NCBI GenBank assembly: GCA_964649825.1
Contig: CAZYQW010000081.1
Coordinates: 1-64,000 of the forward strand
Source: CAZYQW01 sp964649825
GTDB taxonomy: Bacteria; Planctomycetota; B15-G4; JADJEK01
Direction of reading: 5' to 3'
Length of the DNA stretch: 64,000 bases
Position numbers and translations under genes: made by a program. This document shows, one piece after another, positions 60,320-64,000 of this stretch; the first letter of the stretch is position 1; every line of letters starts with the position of its first letter. Under the pieces are notes generated by a model. That model was not told where the DNA came from, did not search any database, and was given only the letters and a program-made list of their open reading frames with translations.

Positions 60320-61462
60320 ATGCCCGCGAAGATCGAACGTAAGCGCCCAACCACCGCGGCCAAGCCGCGAGCATCGGCGCTGGCCTCCGGCCCATCGACG
60401 ATGAAGAAGCCGCTCTTCGGCGGCGGGGTGTCCGCGAAGAAGCTGAGCCAGTTCACGACGCAGCTCTCGATCCTGCAATCGGCGGGGATCACGATCGTCC
60501 GGTCGCTCCGGATCTGCGAGTCGCAGCTCAAGCCGGGACCCCTGCGCGCGGTGATCGGGGCGGTCGGGGACGACGTCGAGGGCGGCGCGTCGCTGTCCGA
60601 GGCGATGGGGAAGCACCCGGCCGTGTTCGACCGGCTCTACGTCAACATGGTTCGCGCGGGGGAGAAAGGCGGCATCCTCGACGAGATCCTCTCGCGCCTG
60701 GCGGAGTTCTCGGAGAAGACGCAGCAGATCAAGGCGCGGATCAAGGAAGCGCTCACCTACCCGGTGGTCGTGCTCTTCTTCGCGGGCGCGGTCATGGTCT
60801 TCATCATGATCGTCATCGTTCCGCGGTTCGAGGAGATCTTCAAGCAGTTCGGGCAGGAGCTGCCGGGGGTGACTCAGATCCTCATCTCGACGTCGCGCGC
60901 GATGGCGAACTACTGGTATCTCGCCTTCGGCGTGCCGATCCTCCTCTACGTGACCTATCGATTGCTGCTGCGCCTACCGAGGTTCCTCTTCTTCGTCGAC
61001 CGGCTGAAGCTGCGTCTCCCGATCGCGGGTGCGCTCACGGAGAAGACGATCGTCGCGCGATTCTCCCGCACGCTCGGGACGCTCCTCGCGAGCGGCGTCC
61101 CGATCCTCGAGGCGCTCGAGATCGTTCAGCAGTCGATTCCGAACGCGGTGCTCGCCCGCGCGGTCGGCGACGTCCGCGCGAGCGTCCGCGAAGGCGAGAC
61201 GATGGCCGCTCCGCTGCTCGAGTCGCGCATCTTCGATGACCTCGTCGTCAACATGATCGACGTCGGCGAGACGACCGGTTCGCTCGACAGGATGCTCTTG
61301 AAGATCGCGGACACGTACGAGGAAGAGGTCGACGTCGCAGTCGGGACGCTCTTCAAGATGCTCGAGCCCATCCTGCTCGTGCTGCTCGCAGCCATCGTTG
61401 GGTTCATCGTGGTCGCGCTCTTCCTGCCGATCCTGAAGGTGATGGACACGTTCTCGAAGTAG
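60320..61462 (+). CDS. pilC: PilC/GspF-type inner-membrane platform protein
   Basis: A 380-residue polytopic inner-membrane protein that couples the ATPases to the pilus. It shows the two T2SSF repeats: SQFTTQLSILQSAGITIVRSL with KHPAVFDRLYVNMVRAGEKGG, and RFSRTLGTLLASGVPILEALE with FDDLVVNMIDVGETTGSLDRM. Membrane segments near 150-168, 205-225 and 355-375. A polar ~30-residue start (RKRPTTAAKPRA) precedes the conserved KKLSQFTTQL. The gene is directly followed by a histidine kinase. No major pilin genes lie in the window. Confidence 0.94.
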   Translation: MPAKIERKRPTTAAKPRASALASGPSTMKKPLFGGGVSAKKLSQFTTQLSILQSAGITIVRSLRICESQLKPGPLRAVIGAVGDDVEGGASLSEAMGKHPAVFDRLYVNMVRAGEKGGILDEILSRLAEFSEKTQQIKARIKEALTYPVVVLFFAGAVMVFIMIVIVPRFEEIFKQFGQELPGVTQILISTSRAMANYWYLAFGVPILLYVTYRLLLRLPRFLFFVDRLKLRLPIAGALTEKTIVARFSRTLGTLLASGVPILEALEIVQQSIPNAVLARAVGDVRASVREGETMAAPLLESRIFDDLVVNMIDVGETTGSLDRMLLKIADTYEEEVDVAVGTLFKMLEPILLVLLAAIVGFIVVALFLPILKVMDTFSK

Positions 61463-61505
61463 GCGCGCAACCGTGGTCGCGCGCCCCTTGTGACGGAGGC
61501 TAGAA

Positions 61506-63014
61506 CTGTCCCTTCGGACGCGACTCCTGCTCGGTATCGTCCTCGTCCACGTCGTGGCGTTCTCGGTGCTCGCGGTAGCGGTGGTGAGAGACGTCGATCG
61601 ACGGGCCGCGGCACGTACTGAAGTCGAGCAGCAGGCGCGCGAGAACGTCGTCGACCTCGCGCAGGACATCTTCGCGTCGTTCCTCTCCGACATCGACTTC
61701 GGTCGCATGCCGCTCCGCAGGATCCTCGAGCAGTCCTCGTGGAGGTTCGCGGCCGACGCGTACATCACCGACTTCCACTATCGGGTGCAGGAGGACGTCT
61801 ACATCCTCGGTACCCGCTGGCTGAATCCCTTGGGGCCGTACGACGAGGAATCGGCGCGTCGCCGTCAGGAGACGGCGGACCTCGTCCACAAGGCGCACGT
61901 CACCGAGCAGGTTCAGCGCACGGGAGACGTCGTCGCGTTCCCAATCTACAGCGGCCCGAAGGACGAGCGGAGGAAGTGGGGCGCCGCGTACGTTCGGGTC
62001 GCCCTGCCGAGCCTCCCCGAGCTTCCCGAAGGGATCGGTCTGCGCGGCGTGGCTGCGGCGTTCCTCGGCGCGACGATGCTCGCCGGAGCGTTCGTGTTCC
62101 TCCTCGTGCACCGGCTCATTCTCACTCCGATCGAGGCGATCGCCGATGGAGCCCGGCGCGTCTCGAACAGCGTGTTCGACGAAGCAGTGCCGAAGACCGG
62201 CCGGCACGACGAGATCGATGCGCTGGTCGACGCGTTCAACGGAATGATGGCGGAGATCGGGCAGAAGCGAGAGGCGTTGGAGGCACAGGTCGACGAAGTC
62301 GTCGCGAAGATGCGGATCGCGGAGCAGAAGCTCGTCTTGACCGATCGGTTGGCGGCGATGGGAACGCTCGCCGCGGGAATCGCACACGAGATCAACAACC
62401 CGCTCGGCGGCATGCTCAACGCGATCCGATCGATCCGGCGCCGTGGTACGAGCGAAAACGAGCGGACGGACCGCTACCTTGCGATGGTCGACGATGGCCT
62501 GGAGCGGATCCGGGCCGTCGTGGAGCGCGTGCTCCGCTTCTCACCAGGGCGGCGCGGAGAGGGTCCGATCGACCTTCAGGGCGTGGTCGAGGACGCGGCG
62601 CGGTTCGTCCGCCACCGGCTTCAACGTTCCCGAACCCAGCTCGACGTCGACATCGAGCCCGGCCTCTTCATCAAGGGCGACACCGGCTCGCTCGGCCAGG
62701 TCTTCCTGAACCTCATCGCCAACGCGATCGACGCCATGGACGGGATTGGAGGTCGAGTTCGAATCTTGGCCCGGGGCGTCGGGGACGACGTCGTGGTGTC
62801 GGTAGAGGACACCGGCTGCGGCATGCCGGAAGAGGTCCGACAACAGGCGTTCAACCTGTTCTACACCACGAAGGCTGGACAAGGGACGGGGCTCGGACTC
62901 TCGATCGTCCACCAGATCGTGGTCGACCACGGCGGAAGCGTCGAGATCGAGAGCGAGCCGCCGCGCGGAACCACGGTCCACATCGTGCTGCCGCGGGATC
63001 GAGCCCGGTCATGA
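61506..63014 (+). CDS. Membrane sensor histidine kinase
   Basis: A 502-residue kinase. Start: CTG at 61506, six bases after GGAGG, gives the complete first membrane helix (LSLRTRLLLGIVLVHVVAFSVLAVAVV); the annotated GTG at 61554 would cut that helix. An external sensor domain (about 45-180), a second helix (AAFLGATMLAGAFVFLLV, near 180-197), and a HAMP domain follow. H box: AAGIAHEINNPLGGMLNAI (His near 294); N box, DTGCGMPEEVRQ and GTGLGLSIVHQIV complete the ATPase domain. It follows pilC by 43 bases, so it may adjust pilus genes; no cognate regulator is obvious. Confidence 0.86.
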   Translation: MSLRTRLLLGIVLVHVVAFSVLAVAVVRDVDRRAAARTEVEQQARENVVDLAQDIFASFLSDIDFGRMPLRRILEQSSWRFAADAYITDFHYRVQEDVYILGTRWLNPLGPYDEESARRRQETADLVHKAHVTEQVQRTGDVVAFPIYSGPKDERRKWGAAYVRVALPSLPELPEGIGLRGVAAAFLGATMLAGAFVFLLVHRLILTPIEAIADGARRVSNSVFDEAVPKTGRHDEIDALVDAFNGMMAEIGQKREALEAQVDEVVAKMRIAEQKLVLTDRLAAMGTLAAGIAHEINNPLGGMLNAIRSIRRRGTSENERTDRYLAMVDDGLERIRAVVERVLRFSPGRRGEGPIDLQGVVEDAARFVRHRLQRSRTQLDVDIEPGLFIKGDTGSLGQVFLNLIANAIDAMDGIGGRVRILARGVGDDVVVSVEDTGCGMPEEVRQQAFNLFYTTKAGQGTGLGLSIVHQIVVDHGGSVEIESEPPRGTTVHIVLPRDRARS

Positions 63015-63115
63015 GTCGGGAAGCGGGCGAGCGGGGCTCGAAAGCCGGCTTTGATTCTCTGCTTGCCGCGCTTCCACGTGGTCTATATCTTCACCTCGGT
63101 GACGGTTCGTAGCCG

Positions 63116-63559
63116 ATGAGGCTCGGTCTTCCCGGGGCCGTGGTGATGCGAATGAGCGGACGACGCTGGCTCGACTTCCTGTTCGGCGCACTTTCAGGTG
63201 CCGGGCTTTGGATGCTCGTGTCGGCGGGGCCGTGGGCTCCGGTGTTGGCCGCGCCGACCGAGGCTCCGAGCGAGTTCCAGATGGCGACGGGAACCGCCGC
63301 GCATGGCGGCGCGCTCCTCTTCGTCCTCAACGCGCGGACTCGGACGCTGAACGTGTACGAAGCCGAAGGCGGCAGCCGCGCGACGCGCGGCATCACGTTC
63401 GTGGCGTCACGAAAGATCGACCGCGATCTTTACGTCACTGGTTACAATGACAAGTCAGAGTACTCCTACCAGGACTTGGTCGAACGTTTCCGTGTCGAGG
63501 AAGCGAGACCGAAGGTTCAGGCTTCATCCGGCGGCGACTCCGATGATGGCGATCGCTGA
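63116..63559 (+). CDS. Small membrane-exported protein of unknown function
   Basis: A 147-residue protein with one hydrophobic segment (WLDFLFGALSGAGLWMLVSAGPWAPVLA, about residues 18-45) and a beta-rich portion GGALLFVLNARTRTLNVYEAEG, FVASRKIDRDLYVTGYND, ending with an acidic DDGDR tail. Other in-frame ATGs at 63146 and 63152 are possible starts. No family recognised. It is spaced between the histidine kinase and the HTH gene, all on the plus strand. Confidence 0.6.
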   Translation: MRLGLPGAVVMRMSGRRWLDFLFGALSGAGLWMLVSAGPWAPVLAAPTEAPSEFQMATGTAAHGGALLFVLNARTRTLNVYEAEGGSRATRGITFVASRKIDRDLYVTGYNDKSEYSYQDLVERFRVEEARPKVQASSGGDSDDGDR

Positions 63560-63584
63560 CCGGACCGTGTGATGGAGGCAGGCA

Positions 63585-64000
63585 GTGGCCGAGGACTTCT
63601 ACTCGTTCGAAAAGGTTCTTCGCGAACTTCACTTGCAGGAAGAAGAGCTCAAGAAGCTCGTGTCGGAGGGTGAGATCCGCGCCTTCCGCGATGACGACAA
63701 GATGAAGTTCAAGAAGGAGGACATTGAACGCTTCAAGCGGTCCCCGGGGGACCTCCCAACCATCGAAGCACCGTCCGGCGAGTTGACGGACGAACTGTTC
63801 GGTGACGACGACGGCGGCGGCGACGACGTCGGGATGGTCACGCAGCAGATCGATGACTCGTCGTTCCTCGAGGAGGACGTCGGCGACATCGAACCGATCG
63901 AGCTCGAATCGGCCCCGGAGCGTCCGGCGGGCGCTCGAGGCGGTCGCGCCCGCGCGCGACCGACGGCCGCCGCCGGCGCACGGCAAACCCGCCGACGTGG
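63585..64000 (+). CDS. MerR-like HTH protein with acidic linker, cut by window end
   Basis: A partial protein (at least 138 residues). GTG at 63585 has GGAGG six bases upstream. The first ~55 residues (YSFEKVLRELHLQEEELKKLVSEGEIRAFR...) form a MerR/excisionase-type winged helix. An acidic segment follows (LTDELFGDDDGGGDDVG..., EEDVGDIEPIELES) and then an Arg-rich stretch at the edge. Such HTH proteins with a later membrane part occur in planctomycetes; the C-terminus is not visible here, so a membrane segment may follow outside the window. Confidence 0.6.
   Translation, partial: MAEDFYSFEKVLRELHLQEEELKKLVSEGEIRAFRDDDKMKFKKEDIERFKRSPGDLPTIEAPSGELTDELFGDDDGGGDDVGMVTQQIDDSSFLEEDVGDIEPIELESAPERPAGARGGRARARPTAAAGARQTRRR

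Overview
The window is high-GC bacterial chromosome, dense with genes on both strands. The lineage cannot be proven from sequence alone. Several features together suggest Planctomycetota or a close relative: a fused SecD-SecF, a membrane Ser/Thr kinase, a c-type cytochrome domain of the CxxCHG...G.L.LEG kind, an alpha-subunit-like homologue of hydrazine synthase, and three secreted proteins that share one C-terminal domain. That placement is inference.

Layout. 0.1-8 kb: a lipoprotein, a helicase/nuclease pair resembling MrfA-MrfB (DNA damage repair), and a tricorn-type protease. 8.3-16.5 kb: an accessory stretch with a dihaem propeller protein, a vanadium-haloperoxidase/PAP2-type protein and a secreted propeller protein, all three carrying the shared C-terminal domain. 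It also holds broken genes (beta-helix fragment, possible HTH fragment, tyrosine-recombinase fragment) and ends at a tRNA-Pro gene, as expected for an old integration site. 16.7-24.9 kb: lexA with a 48-residue tail-anchored protein just upstream in the same operon, nadB, then a minus-strand block trmD-rplS-secDF-LysM protein, and divergent ribE. 24.9-32.5 kb: small metabolic, stress and unknown genes (DUF2911, SlyD-type isomerase, CopZ-like Fe-S protein, O-methyltransferase, dodecin, DJ-1/PfpI, DCC protein, SDR) and a chimeric SDR pseudogene. 32.5-42.5 kb: a membrane spermidine-synthase-like protein, two GT4 glycosyltransferases, a membrane SGNH hydrolase and SppA. 42.7-49.2 kb: an esterase, a Ser/Thr kinase, a SKI2-type RNA helicase and an FtsQ-like protein. 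49.3-55.7 kb: rplM-rpsI with a clear promoter and terminator, yebC, a receiver/degenerate-GGDEF protein and ppdK. 55.9-64 kb: a type IV pilus/type II secretion motor cluster (two PilB-like ATPases around PilT, then PilC), a histidine kinase, a small exported protein and a MerR-like HTH protein cut by the window end.

The most promising leads are the tail-anchored microprotein joined to lexA (candidate SOS effector), the C-terminal domain common to three neighbouring exported proteins, and the integrase remnant at tRNA-Pro. No CRISPR array, rRNA, intact insertion sequence or replication origin was seen.
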